NCBI GenBank assembly: GCA_034766995.1
Contig: CM068313.1
Coordinates: forward strand, 38,568,496-38,632,495
From: Acanthacorydalis orientalis
Taxonomy: Eukaryota; Arthropoda; Insecta; Megaloptera; Corydalidae
Direction of reading: 5' to 3'
Length of the DNA stretch: 64,000 nucleotides
The notes below the pieces were generated by a model, which had not been told where the DNA came from, made no database searches, and was given only the letters and a program-made list of their open reading frames with translations. Made by a program: the position numbers and the translations under genes. Of the stretch, positions 12,052 through 23,205 are shown piece after piece (within the stretch, counting starts at the first letter, position 1; each line of letters opens with the position of its first letter).

Positions 12052-13320
12052 TTAGGTTGGTGCAAAAATAATTGCGATTTTTATGTATCGCTTATAAAGA
12101 CTCATACATCAGTTGAAAATTATATTTGTTAATCAAAATAAAGACCATTTCTCTCAGCGGGAAACAAGTTTGTTTATTCCTACAAAATAGAATTTTGGAA
12201 TCCTGGCATTAACGAATTCATCGAAAACGTTTTGAACTAATGCTCGATCTTTGAAAACATTCTGTCGTTGGAAATTACTCAAATGTTTTAAAAAAACGAT
12301 AATCTGTCGGAGACAGGTACGGAGAATAATATGGGTGAGGTAAGGTTTCATAACTCAGTTCGTTTAATTTTTTAGTCGTTTGTGAGATGTGTGGTCGGGC
12401 GTTGTCATGAAGAATTGGTCCTCTTCGATTGAATAATAGCTAGCCGTAAACGATGCAACTTCTCATCCATTTTTTCAATTTCCTGACAATATTTTCCTGC
12501 TGTTATTGTTTCATCAGGATTTAAGAAGTTGTAGTGAATGAAGTCACTTACCGACCACCAAAAAGTGTCCATAATCTTTTTTTCATGAAGCTTCAGTTTA
12601 GAAAACTGCTTTGATTCTTCTTCTCGGTCATTCCACTGTGATGAACGTTTCCGATTGTTGTCGATAATCCACTTTTCATCACATATGAGAATACGATCAA
12701 GAAAAGGATCATTTTTGTGACGCAAAAGAAGCGGCAGAGCAGACTTCGTATCGCCGAATTATTTGATGTTCGTTTAGTTCGTACGGCACCCATTTAACCA
12801 GCTTTTTTGTTTTTCCAATTAGGCTCAAATATCGAACAACAGGTGAAGGATCAATATTGAGTTCTTCTACCACCTGTCAAGTTGTTTTACGTGGTCCGCT
12901 TCAATAATGTTTTAAAATCATTATAGTCTATAGCTGAAGAACGTCTACGACCCTCTCCTCATCATCAAGGCTTGCATTTCCATTACGAACTTTTTGAAAC
13001 TAGTGTTGAGCTGTACATTCACTAATTGACTCTTCGCCAAAAACAAATTCGATATTTCGAGCATTTTCAGTTGCTTTACGTCCCAGTTTAAACTCATATA
13101 ACAAAATCGCACGAATTTACTTTTTTTCCATGACTAATTTAAGAGGTTGTATCCAACAATACTAAAGAATGCAAACAGTAGACATAAGCTAAAATCATTA
13201 GTGCTAATTCCATTGTATACAACGATGTATCACATGACTATAACAAAAGTTAATGATAACTAGAAAAGTCGACGCCAAACTTAAAATGATAAAAACCGCA
13301 TTTTCTGTGCACCAACCTAA
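12052..13320 (-). mobile_element. Full-length mariner, cecropia-like, inactive
   Basis: 1269 bp with terminal repeats TTAGGTTGGTGCAAAAATAA and the matching right end TGCACCAACCTAA, flanked by TA. The transposase reads on the minus strand. The catalytic region includes ICDEKWIIDNN (first Asp retained), a HDNARPH codon run out of frame with it, and SPTDY (third Asp). Frameshifts and stops scatter the frame, so it is dead. The TTAGGTTGGTGCAAAA ends resemble the Hsmar1/cecropia lineage (established knowledge; moderate certainty). Two sister copies lie at 33176-34444 and 44693-45963. Confidence 0.88.
12154..13130 (-). pseudogene. Mariner transposase pseudogene
   Basis: Broken DD34D transposase in the mariner at 12052-13320. 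The segment 12405-12725 carries NDPFLDRILICDEKWIIDNN and the GETITAGKYCQEIEKMDEKL region. The segment 12154-12351 carries the C-terminal VFDEFVNARIPKFYFVGINK. The N-terminal helix-turn-helix part, toward 13130, is readable only across several frames. Confidence 0.8.
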
Positions 13321-15077
13321 TAATACATACACACATATTGATACATTAAAATTTATCTGCTAACTCGTACCATTTATTCTACAGAGGAAGAGATATTCTT
13401 TATCATAATTATAAACTGTTATGCATACAAATGAACTCAATGAAATGAATCGTTAAATTCATTTATAATTTAAACATCTTGGTTTTTTCTAATTTACTGA
13501 AAGATAGTGTATCGGATCGTTTATAAAAACACATCTCCATGTATACAGTTTTCATTGTAAATAAAATACTTCTTTTTATTATCCGTCCATTACTCGAACA
13601 GGAAATAACCATTAAAATATAAAATTTGTTGATGTCTTCCAAAGAATATTTCTTATTGACATTCTTAAAAACCGTATCTATGTATACGTTTTATAAATCC
13701 ATTACTTGATGTTTTTATAGGAAAAGTATGTCATTTCGTGATATATTAAACATGAATTTTTAAACAGACGAAACGAATGTCAGGAACAGTTTGTTGAATA
13801 ATTTCTAATAAAATTTATTCGGTTTATTGACATTTATTACGTTTATTATTTCTGCTCGTGTTGAATATATAGTTTGTATTTCATAATTGTAGTAGCTACA
13901 AATATAATTTAATTAATCTTTTAAAAAAATTACTTTTATTATTTCTTTACATTTACAAGTGTTTCTGTATTAATATGGTATTTACTGATGAGAAATTATT
14001 TAAATTTTCTTCATCATCGACAACAATTTAATAATATGAACATACAATTTAGTATTCAAATTCAATAAAGCTGTTGTACATACCTGTAGATAACTGTGTA
14101 CACGTATTAAAAGGTCTATATTTGTTAATTATATATATATATATATATGTTTTTCGAAAAATTTATTTGATTTCTTAGAGAAATCAACTATAATACGATA
14201 CTTCGTGATTAAACTTACCAGTTTCTTTTCTTTTAAAAGTAATCGTTAATTTCTTGTATAATTTTGAAAATAAAATGAATTACAGACATTTTACTAGAAT
14301 CATAAATCGTTAAATGGAGAACACTTACAAGAAGTATAAACGTGAGTAGTGTAATAAAATGAAACTGGCATATAAATACAAATGCTCGAATATAAATTTA
14401 AACGACGGTAGTAATACATCAAGGTTGAAATAGTAGCAACGTAAATAAACCTGTAAGAAGTTTATTTTCTTCCACCTATTTATTCCATATCGTCCTGAAA
14501 GTCGTACCTTGCGACAAACCCCTCAGCCAGTCCTACACTCGGTCGATTTGAACGAAATCTATTAAAATTACAATACTGATAGAACAGTTAATCATTTGCT
14601 GCGCACCAGATATTTTCTAGCGACTCGAAATAAAGTTGGTGGCTGCTACCAGTTGCAGAGTTCGTGAAACTGATTTGTTTTCTTTAGTGAGTAGAAGAAT
14701 CGTATCGTTATTGTCGACATGGTTGCTTCTTTTGTCTTTCTTTGTCTATTACAATATTCTAAATCGAACTCTACTGGAATGTACAAAATATAATAAGACA
14801 AATAGTACAACCAGACTAGAAGACATTGATATACGAGTACGTACATACATAAAATTATGACATATTCATCTATAAAATAAGAAATGAGATAAATGTGTGT
14901 CCTAACATAGTGCATTCGACAAGAAAACCTAGTCAGCATGATATTTATGAATTTTTTTACTTGTTTTTAAAGGAAAACAGGTTTGCTGCATTGTTATTAT
15001 TAGAATAAAATGTTCTGACAGTAACACATTTAATTTCTAAACCAAATTATATCTATATATTCAATCTTTCTATGTAT

Positions 15078-15088
<11 letters not shown>
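13321..15088. other. AT-rich DNA, gene-free except a GC-richer stretch
   Basis: Only the composition shift at 14480-14760 stands out. Confidence 0.5.
14480..14760. other. GC-richer stretch, possible promoter or UTR
   Basis: Around 14495-14720 the sequence is less AT-rich, with CCTCAGCCAGTCCTACACTC and GGTGGCTGCTACCAGTTGCA. No TATA-box plus start arrangement can be supported, and the small frames here lack family features. Confidence 0.2.

Positions 15089-15145
<57 letters not shown>
15089..15145. repeat. (TA)n, 57 bp
   Basis: Pure TA run preceded by CATACATACA. Confidence 0.95.
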
Positions 15146-15147
<2 letters not shown>

Positions 15148-15257
15148 TTTTCATAGTTTTATCGAATGAGTCATAAATTCAGTTATTTAGCTAAAAAGAA
15201 CATATTCTTTTTATTAAATTTTATTTTAGGATTTCTTCGATTGTTGTGTTCAATGAA

Positions 15258-15267
15258 ACACACACAC

Positions 15268-15307
<40 letters not shown>

Positions 15308-15320
15308 GTGTGTGTGTGTA
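15258..15320. repeat. Palindromic (AC)n-(TA)n-(TG)n tract
   Basis: ACACACACACATT, a central TA run of about 30 bp, then AATGTGTGTGTGTGT. The two arms are reverse complements, so the whole tract is self-complementary. It ends seven bases before the TIR of the MITE at 15327. Confidence 0.92.
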
Positions 15321-15326
15321 CGTGTA

Positions 15327-15880
15327 TTAGGTTGGTAGAAAAATAATTACGGTTTATGACCTTCAAATTCGTATAAATTTTTGTCAGTTGTTTTAAGTAT
15401 TCCAGAACTGTTGGATAATTAAAACCCAACTTTTGTGCAAGCTCTCAAATTGTAGTGCGTGGTTCTAATTCAACTAATATCTTCATTTGGTCATCATGAA
15501 CTGAAGAGGAATTCCCACTTCCTTCTTCATCTTTAATGCTCTCGTCCCCAGCACGAAATTTTTGGAACCACCATTGCACCGTACATTTCTTAACAATACC
15601 CACACCAAAAGTATCGATTAGTTTACGAGCAGTTTTTGCTGCTTTAGCACCCGTTTTGAACTCATATAAAGAATTGATTTTATTTAATTCTGTTCCATAT
15701 TTAATTCAACAGCCGAATTTGAAGCAAAATTAATAATAAAAGCAAAGTCGATGTCAGCAAAATACGAACCGAAAAGGCGCTCGAAAATGATATTAACATG
15801 AACACAATAAAATGACACTTTCGTTGAAAAAAAATAAGGTTTGAATTCAAAAAACAAAACCGTAATTATTTTCCTACCAA
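15327..15880 (-). mobile_element. Mariner-derived MITE (copy A)
   Basis: About 554 bp with left TIR TTAGGTTGGTAGAAAAATAA after a TA. The right TIR (TAATTATTTTCCTACCAA) ends abruptly in a (TC)n tract that leads into (TA)n. On the minus strand it keeps the N-terminal DNA-binding half of a mariner transposase, then jumps to the 3' end. The internal deletion joint matches that of copy B at 17407-17970, so both descend from one deleted parent. Confidence 0.8.
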
Positions 15881-15881
15881 T

Positions 15882-15957
<76 letters not shown>
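15881..15957. repeat. (TC)n-(TA)n compound repeat
   Basis: A TC run that interrupts the right TIR of the MITE at 15327-15880, then a TA run. Confidence 0.95.
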
Positions 15958-15959
<2 letters not shown>

Positions 15960-16239
15960 TAAAAATAAGGAACCGAGGTTCTTAAATACACAATGAGTAT
16001 AAGCCGTGTTCTTATACATCTAATAGTCTCTTAATTTTAATTCTTCATATTTTGATTATAATTCTTAAAATATTATTTCTTTTACATTTTGTTAAAAACA
16101 TCACTGTTATCGTTGTAGTTATTTTCATTCAAATAAAATGAAAGCAAACGATGAAAGTATATTTCCCATTTCATTAAAATTTTCTTTTTAATATAATTTC
16201 GGCTGAAAGACGAACGAACGCAGAGGAACAACTATTTCA

Positions 16240-16690
16240 AAATCAAATTTTAGCTGAAGAGGTTATTTGAATGAGCTCGAACCATACAATACCTGATGAC
16301 AGTGTACAGAGGAAAATGCTTGTTGAACGATCGCAGGCAGTATGACAGCAGAATGTGGAGTGGTCCGCTAGAGTTGAGATAAGATTGTGGGCGATGAAAT
16401 ACACTGGGATGCTGTCGTGCACGGGTGGTTGGTTGCTTTCCTTGCTCGGTTGTCTGACAAGGTTAATGATGGTGTAACGTCGTTGCCGACGTTGCCTCGA
16501 TTTTTTGATATGAGGGAGTGCAACGCTACCACTTCTCGAGAGATGGATGCCTACGTGGTCAATAATCGATAACGAAAGTCTGCATGAATACATGTACTTA
16601 TTTTTCACTGCAGTGCTCGTTACATAGAGAGTACTTTTATCGAATATGCTACTCTTTATATTAACGTAATACGTATATGACAATGTACAT
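16240..16690. other. GC-richer island, function unknown
   Basis: About 450 bases with clearly higher G+C than the flanks. The minus strand is open for 146 codons from ATG 16683 to 16243, the longest non-transposon frame in the window, with composition rich in Ser, Thr and His (for example ADHSTFCCHTACDRSTSIFL). The plus strand is open over 16387-16572 from a GTG. Two overlapping open frames usually reflect base composition. It could be a promoter, a 5' exon or an old insertion. Confidence 0.3.
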
Positions 16691-17051
16691 TTTAAGTGGG
16701 TCTGCTTTGCACATGTATATAACGTACATGTGTTAATATATATATAACAATATGTATATAGTTTATAGTAATATTTTCACGTAACCCTTCCAATGTATAA
16801 CTACCATCTATAGTAACATTTTGATGATAAATTAAACATAATAAATAAAATACAAATAATAAATTTTTTGTCAGGTACTTTTTTAGTGTATATATATATA
16901 TATATATAATGTTTTCATAACTACTTAAATTTGTCAAATATAAGAAATATTGTATATTTTTGTTTCGACAGTTTTCATCGCTTATATAGTTAATTCATTA
17001 AGAATTAGAGTAAAAACTTTATAAACTTAAGTTTATACTCTTATACCCACA

Positions 17052-17053
<2 letters not shown>

Positions 17054-17108
<55 letters not shown>

Positions 17109-17140
17109 TGTATGTATGTATGTATGTATGTATATATATA
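17054..17140. repeat. (TA)n-(TATG)n
   Basis: TA run of about 42 bp followed by TATGTATGTATG. Confidence 0.93.
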
Positions 17141-17406
17141 TGTTTGTCGATCATATATTTTAATCTAATGATACTTTTCTTCTTGATTTGTAGCTTTTTA
17201 TCACTAGTACTTCGTGTGTGAATGTATATCCATCTACATAAATCATTCATCAAAAATAATTACAAAAATTTAAATTAATTTTAAAAGGGAGTCTATATTT
17301 TGAAATAAACTGTTTATTTAGTATTTAATCAATAAAAATAATATCAAACTCGGATATGTTAACAACACTCTCATTATCTTCTGCTACAAAAAAAAAAACT
17401 ATTATA

Positions 17407-17970
17407 TTAGGTTGGTAGGAAAACAATTGCGGTTTTTATTTTCTGAATTCTGACCTAATTTTTTTCAATGAAAGTGTGTATTTTGTCGTGTACATGTTAA
17501 TATCATTTTAAAGCGCATTTTTCAGTCTGTATTTTGGTAACATCGACTTTGGTTTTATTATTAATTTTGCTTCAAATTGGACTATTGAATTAAAGATGGA
17601 AAAGAAGCTAAAAAGAACATTTTTTTTGTATGAATTCAAACCGGGTGGTATAGTAGCAGAAACTGCTCCTAAACTGAACGATGCTTTTGGTGTGGGTACT
17701 GTCAAGAAACGTACGATTCAGTGCTGGTTCCAAAAAATTCGTGCTAGGAACGAGATCCTTGAAGATGAAGAAGGTCGCGGGCGTCTTTCTTCAGTTCGTA
17801 ACGACCAATTGAATGCGTTAGTTGAATCAGAACCACGCACGACAACTCGAGAGTTTACACAAAAGTTAAACGTTGGTCATCCTACAGTTCTGGACCACAA
17901 ATGGAATAATATATATGAATTTGAAGGTCACAAATTGTGGTAAACTGCGATTATTTTTCTACCACTGTAA
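17407..17970 (+). mobile_element. Mariner-derived MITE (copy B)
   Basis: 564 bp, TIRs TTAGGTTGGTAGGAAAACAA and a decayed TTATTTTTCTACCACTGTAA, TA on both sides. It keeps an intact 115-codon frame (17596-17943) encoding the helix-turn-helix half of a mariner transposase, then a short tail shared with copy A. The catalytic core is absent. Confidence 0.83.
17596..17943 (+). CDS. Truncated mariner transposase: DNA-binding half only
   Basis: 115 aa from an ATG: MEKKLKRTFFLYEFKPGGIV at the start, then VKKRTIQCWFQKIRARNEIL, the acidic linker LEDEEGRGR and a second helix-turn-helix segment around EPRTTTREFTQKLNVGHPTV. These are the two helix-turn-helix motifs that bind mariner inverted repeats. No catalytic aspartates remain because the frame runs into the deletion joint at about codon 97 and ends YEFEGHKLW. 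If made, such a protein could in principle bind the TIRs without cutting; this is inference. Confidence 0.6.
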   Translation: MEKKLKRTFFLYEFKPGGIVAETAPKLNDAFGVGTVKKRTIQCWFQKIRARNEILEDEEGRGRLSSVRNDQLNALVESEPRTTTREFTQKLNVGHPTVLDHKWNNIYEFEGHKLW

Positions 17971-18198
17971 TAAAAACATGTCTATATGTACGCCAATGAA
18001 GAGAAAAATAGTCAATTTGTATGTTTTATCTGACTTTACCTGTATGAAAGTAAGAAATGGGACATGAAAGATAAAATATTTCACAAATAAATTACTTAAA
18101 CATAATTTAATATTATCTACTTAAGTTATTTTGTAAGAACACAACTTATTTTGAAACTAGAGAAACAAAAGTCGTTTGTTTTTATCTAAACTGACTAT

Positions 18199-18203
<5 letters not shown>

Positions 18204-18252
<49 letters not shown>
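18204..18252. repeat. (TA)n, 49 bp
   Basis: Pure TA run directly before the exon-like frame at 18258. Confidence 0.95.
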
Positions 18253-18257
<5 letters not shown>

Positions 18258-18259
<2 letters not shown>

Positions 18260-18437
18260 TATTATTAGTTCACATTTGAAACCAGAGCTTTGGCATTTAG
18301 TGCGCATAGACCTTTATCATTTCGGCAAGTGTTATGTGGTGGTTAACTATACCAATCAAATTAAATTGTACGATGTCACTCAACAAGATCCATTTAATTA
18401 TATTGTTACTCTCCTTGAACCACAGAATACATTGTAA
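18258..18437 (+). other. Exon-like open frame of unknown origin
   Basis: After a (TA)n (18204-18252) a frame runs open to TAA at 18435-18437. It encodes ISSHLKPELWHLVRIDLYHF, then GKCYVVVNYTNQIKLYDVTQ, then DPFNYIVTLLEPQNTL. It has no ATG. Amino-acid composition looks protein-like rather than random AT-rich translation. It could be the last exon of an unknown gene or a captured fragment. I do not recognise the family. Confidence 0.35.
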
Positions 18438-18998
18438 ATTTTAATATTCATTTTCATCGAGATGAATGATTAAATATTCTATTAAGTGGACATCATACTT
18501 AAGAAATATTTAGTAGATTGAGATATATACTTTTTATTACATAATACACGACAAGTTCGTTATCGAGACCTATTTAAAGTGACACATTGTGAAATTAAAG
18601 TATTCAATTTAAATTAACTATTGAAGAATGCAAATACTTTGAATAATTCACATAAACATGTATGCGTGACATACTAAAAAGCAGCATTAAAAACACAATT
18701 TGTACCAAAAAAAAGTACCATAAATAATATGATTATTTTTTTTTTTAAATAAAAACTTCTTCCATAATGCTAGTAAAGTTGAAAAATAGTTTTTGACGTA
18801 CGAAAATAAAAAAATATTAGAAATACTTTAGAGTGAAATCGATCAAGTTAATTGACAGTTTCTAACATACAAGAACATAAATTGAAATCGCTCTTCGAAA
18901 TAATACTTGATTTATAAAAATACAAACCTCAAAATATAATCAAATACATAATTAACATTTTTTTAGCAATAAATATTTTGTAAGATTTAAGTTATTAA

Positions 18999-19235
18999 CC
19001 CTTTGCACTCGGAGATTTTTTTTCACCTCACCTACCAGCAACTTAATTTTTTTTAACAAAATAGCAAGTAACAAATAACTTCAAATAAAATGATTATGGC
19101 TTTATAAATAATTTCTTTATTCAAATGAAACATGAAAAATACATTTATTAATTCATATTTTATAAAAAAATAAATAATATTGTTATTTTTTAGATTTGTG
19201 ATGTCCTCCCAAAGGGGGCAGTCGAGTGGAAAGGG
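18999..19235. mobile_element. Short TTAA-flanked MITE
   Basis: 237 bp with inverted ends CCCTTTGCACTCGGAG and, at the right, CAGTCGAGTGGAAAGGG, and an exact TTAA duplication (18995-18998, 19236-19239). This is the structure of a non-autonomous piggyBac-type element. No open frame. Confidence 0.8.
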
Positions 19236-19239
19236 TTAA

Positions 19240-20320
19240 ATTATATTTTTCAATGTTTTTGTATTGCGTACGAGTTTATATTTTGCTACCTTCATGATAC
19301 GCATTCTGCAAGTGGTGATTCCAAATACAGTTATTTATATCAGTGTTATTTTTTAAATCAGTGATCTCAGCTAGAATTTAATATAAAATACTAACAAATT
19401 AATAATAAGTTTATAACTATAATATTTATAAGAATAAGACAAAACAGTGCTATAATTTGATTTATATAGTTTTTAATTACCAACTGACCGTGTCGTTAGG
19501 ATAACCGAATGATCAACGACTATATGATGACATCCGACACATTACTCTTTAATTGTTAATAAACTTGCGGTCTAACACTTAGATAGACAACCATCAATTA
19601 TTTGTCTTCCAGGTACCGCTTTCTGTTAACTATTCATTATTTTCTTGTCTATTGCTATGCACTAAAACTAGTTGTATATAAACTTCAAATAATTCAATCT
19701 AAATTTTATTATGCATCAAATTTAAGTAGGTTCGTTCAATTATTTTAATCGTTCTGCCAACACTTCGTTAGTTTGATTGTCGTCATAATTATTAATCATC
19801 TCCACAGAAATATCGTTTATAAATCGATTCAAATGGAATTTTAATAATAATTTTGAAGACGTTCAGATAGTAGGAAGCTTTAAAACAAGTATATAATAAT
19901 GAGATGATTATTTATTACATGAAATTAACACAAATAACGTTTCTATGTGTTTGGTCGTGTTTCAGGTTTGGTATTATTATTCGTGTAGTTATTGTAAATT
20001 TTCTATAATGTCTCCTAAGTGAGTTACAAATTGAACATCTATAGAATAGAAATGCGGTAGTGTCTGTATGGTTGAAAGGATAAGATAATTAACTTGATGT
20101 TGAAAGCTGCGTAAACCACAATAAAAGTAAATACAAGCCTTTTAAGTGTTTCTCTTCAAAGTTATTGAAATTTTCATGTGAAAGTATATTTTACAAGTTT
20201 TAATTGTTTTCGCATTTATTTTCGTTGGCTCGTATTCGCTTCTAAATTATTTGTAATGTCTGTAGAACAAGATATTTGTAATCCATAAATATAATTATGT
20301 ATGTACATACGTGTATGTAT

Positions 20321-20323
<3 letters not shown>
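19240..20323. other. AT-rich DNA without recognisable features
   Basis: Nothing recognisable. Confidence 0.55.
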
Positions 20324-20388
<65 letters not shown>

Positions 20389-20477
20389 TCGCATTAAATA
20401 TATATTTGAAACGTCTAGTGTAAATTTGTTTCCTCCAAAACGAAGCATTGAATTATATATAATATATATATATATTG

Positions 20478-20528
<51 letters not shown>
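20324..20528. repeat. Two (TA)n arrays and a (TG)n
   Basis: TA runs at 20324-20383 and about 20480-20513, the second passing into TGTGTGTGTGTG. A short TA block near 20457-20475 lies between. Confidence 0.93.
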
Positions 20529-20529
<1 letters not shown>

Positions 20530-20541
20530 AAAAAAAAAGAG

Positions 20542-20712
20542 AACGTGAAAAATACCTTTAAATATTTAGTAGAAAGTGTAGATGGAAAAACAATAGCATG
20601 ACCTCTAGAGATATTAGTATGGCAAGAGGCAAAAAAATGGTCGTTGGTATGGCTGCTACATTTTGATAAAATAAAGGTGGGAATTACAAATAAGTTAGAA
20701 TTACAATCGTGA
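20542..20712 (+). other. Weak relic frame beside (TG)n
   Basis: A plus-strand frame of nearly 60 codons with one [22 protein letters not shown], stop, then PLEILVWQEAKKWSLVWLLH and FDKIKVGITNKLELQS. The tryptophan-rich, low-isoleucine content is unlike random AT-rich translation. Low certainty. Confidence 0.2.
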
Positions 20713-21781
20713 CTTGATTTAATTTGATTTTATTTTCAGTAAAAATCTTTTTTATTTGAACGTCAAAATAAATGTACTCGACTTAATGTTGAGATATGAT
20801 TAAATCTAACTTCCTAATACAATAAAACGGTTTCCTTTCACACGCACACACATGCTACATAGAAATCTGTGTGTGTATATTAGATTCTATCGATTCATCG
20901 TTGTGTAAATACCTCTTTACTAAATCTTAATCGGTTTCAGTTAATAAACTTTTCGTCTCTATTGGAAATAATTTATATAAAAGCGTGGCACATGAATACA
21001 AAAGAGAAAACGTATTTTTAAATTAATATTGATGTTTTAATAAAAAAATGTTAAATTGTTTACTTTGTTTTAACTGAACGACACTTTTTTTATAGATTAT
21101 TTTTTTTGTATGAAGTAAAGAATAAAAAAAATAAACCGAAGTCATCAACACTTTTTCTAATATTAGATGTGACTTCTATTTCATCACTAAAAAGAATCCA
21201 TTCAGTGTTATTAACCGCCAATGAAAATTAATTATTTTTTTCATGTCTACTAGTCCGTATGTATATTTATTTCATATATTATATACATTCTTTGTGTGTG
21301 TTGTCTTGTGACATTTGTATATATTCTGTCTTAACTATTTACACATTTTTTGAGTAATGACAGTATAAATATTGAAAAACTAATTTAATAATTAATTGCT
21401 CATCGAGTTGTGTATAAAAATATAGAACATATTAATTATCTTCTTACTTCAGAACAAAATATTTACTCGAGTGAATATCAAATAAAATGGCAGTTGTTTA
21501 TATAAAAAGTATATAAATGGAAATCATAAATCATGCGACATATACAATTAGTAAGCGGTAGAGCATGTATTTAAGAAATATGGCTGTCATAAGAAAAATA
21601 TATAAATGGGTCTTTTTTTGTTCAGAAACAATACCTGTTGAAGATATATCGCTGTAAAAAATTAATATCGTTCCGCCGTATATATGTTTAATATAGATGT
21701 TTGTTATATGATTGTCATTCTTGTTTTTGTATAAATTTAATTGAGCTCATGCACTTAAAAGTAATACTTATGTGTTTTTGT

Positions 21782-21784
<3 letters not shown>
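20713..21784. other. AT-rich DNA without recognisable features
   Basis: Nothing recognisable. Confidence 0.55.

Positions 21785-21813
<29 letters not shown>
21785..21813. repeat. (TA)n, 29 bp, left of a mariner
   Basis: TA run ending 20 bases before the mariner at 21834. Confidence 0.9.
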
Positions 21814-21819
<6 letters not shown>

Positions 21820-21833
21820 CATATTGGGTTGGC

Positions 21834-23094
21834 CAAAAATAATTGCGTTTTTTTTCTTTGTAAATGTAAGATGAATTTTTCATGAGAAACAAGGACTTTA
21901 TTAAACAATATATTGTCCATTTTGTTCGATTACCTTTTGCTATCTTTTAGGCAACTTCATGATTTCACACTCAAAAAAGTTCTTATCTTTTTCGACAAAA
22001 AACAGTTCCAAGAACGATTTGATATCCTCATCAGCAGTAAAGAGTTTACCATTCAAGACGTTTTGCAAAGAACAAAACCAATGGTAGTCTGATGGTACCA
22101 GGTTTGACGAATATGGTGGATGTGGCAACACATCCCATGCAAGCTGCAACATTTTTTGACCAGTGACACAAACTTGTATGTGGTCTGGGGTTATCATGGT
22201 GAAACAAAACACCTTTGCGATTCATCAATTCTGGCCGCATCTGAGTGATGGCATAATTTAATTTATCCAGTTGACAGCAGTATATGTCCGAATTAATGGT
22301 TTGGTTCCTTGGAAGCAGCTCGAAATACACAATACCTTTGAAATCTCATCAGACTGACAGCATAACCTTCCTTTGGTGAATATCTGCTTTTGAAATGATT
22401 TGAGCGGGTTCATCACGCCTTGCTCAACGATTTTTTTCATTCGACGTTGTTGTAGACGATCCGTTTTTCATCTCCTACTATCATACTTTTCAAAAATGGA
22501 TCGTTTTCTCCGCGTTTCAAGAGAGAATTGCAATGTCAATGCACTTAGTGAGATGAATTCCCTTGAGCTCGTGTGATACCCAAATATCGACCTTACTAAC
22601 GTATCCAAGGTGTTCTAAATGGTTTTCAACGCTCGATTTCTAAGAATTTCAGCAATTTCTCGTGTCGTTGAACGCTGATTGGATTCGATCACTGCCTTTA
22701 TTTTGTTATCATCAACTTCGGTTGGCATTCCTGAGCGTGGTGCACCTTTAACATAAAAATCTCTAGACCGAAATTTAGCAAACCAATTCTGACACTGGCC
22801 TAGTTTTAAGGCATCCTTACCATACACAACACATAAATTTTTATGAGCTTGCACAGGATATTTTCCATTTCGTATGTAATACAGCAAAATATGACGAAAA
22901 TGTTCCTTTTGCTTTTCCATTTTGAAATCGATGGTAAACAAACAATTGTTAACGAAATCGTGCTTTTTCTTTTTCTGAAACAAGCATGAACTGTTAAGTT
23001 ACATTATGAATTTGCGGTTTAGAATGAAGTTAGTTACGTTTCAAGACATGTATGTCTTTCTATTAAACGAAGAATGCAATTACTTTTGGTCAAC

Positions 23095-23097
<3 letters not shown>
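21834..23097 (-). mobile_element. Mariner, mellifera-like, inactive, abutting (TA)n
   Basis: 1264 bp. The left TIR is TTGGGTTGGCCAAAAATAAT; the right end is TTACTTTTGGTCAACCTG, followed at once by a (TA)n of about 70 bp. The transposase is on the minus strand in four pieces: an N-terminal helix-turn-helix segment (22615-22983, with QKEHFRHILLYYIRNGKYPV), and catalytic pieces including HHDNPRPH and VPSDYHWF (21940-22330). Frameshifts separate them. The TTGGGTTGGC start resembles the mellifera subfamily. Confidence 0.85.
22615..22983 (-). pseudogene. Mariner transposase N-terminal fragment
   Basis: A 122-codon open segment, the longest of this element. It encodes the first helix-turn-helix (ILLYYIRNGKYPVQAHKNLC), the CQNWFAKFRSRDFYVKGAPR linker and the second helix-turn-helix beginning ESNQRSTTREIAEIL. 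It then goes out of frame before the catalytic core. The usual start would be MEKQKEHFRH, within the frame, at about 22922. Confidence 0.75.
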
Positions 23098-23185
<88 letters not shown>

Positions 23186-23205
23186 CACACATATATATAT
23201 ATATA
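23098..23205. repeat. (TA)n right flank of a mariner
   Basis: A TA run of about 70 bp starts at the last TIR base of 21834-23097, then TACATATA and TACACACATATA variants. Confidence 0.95.
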
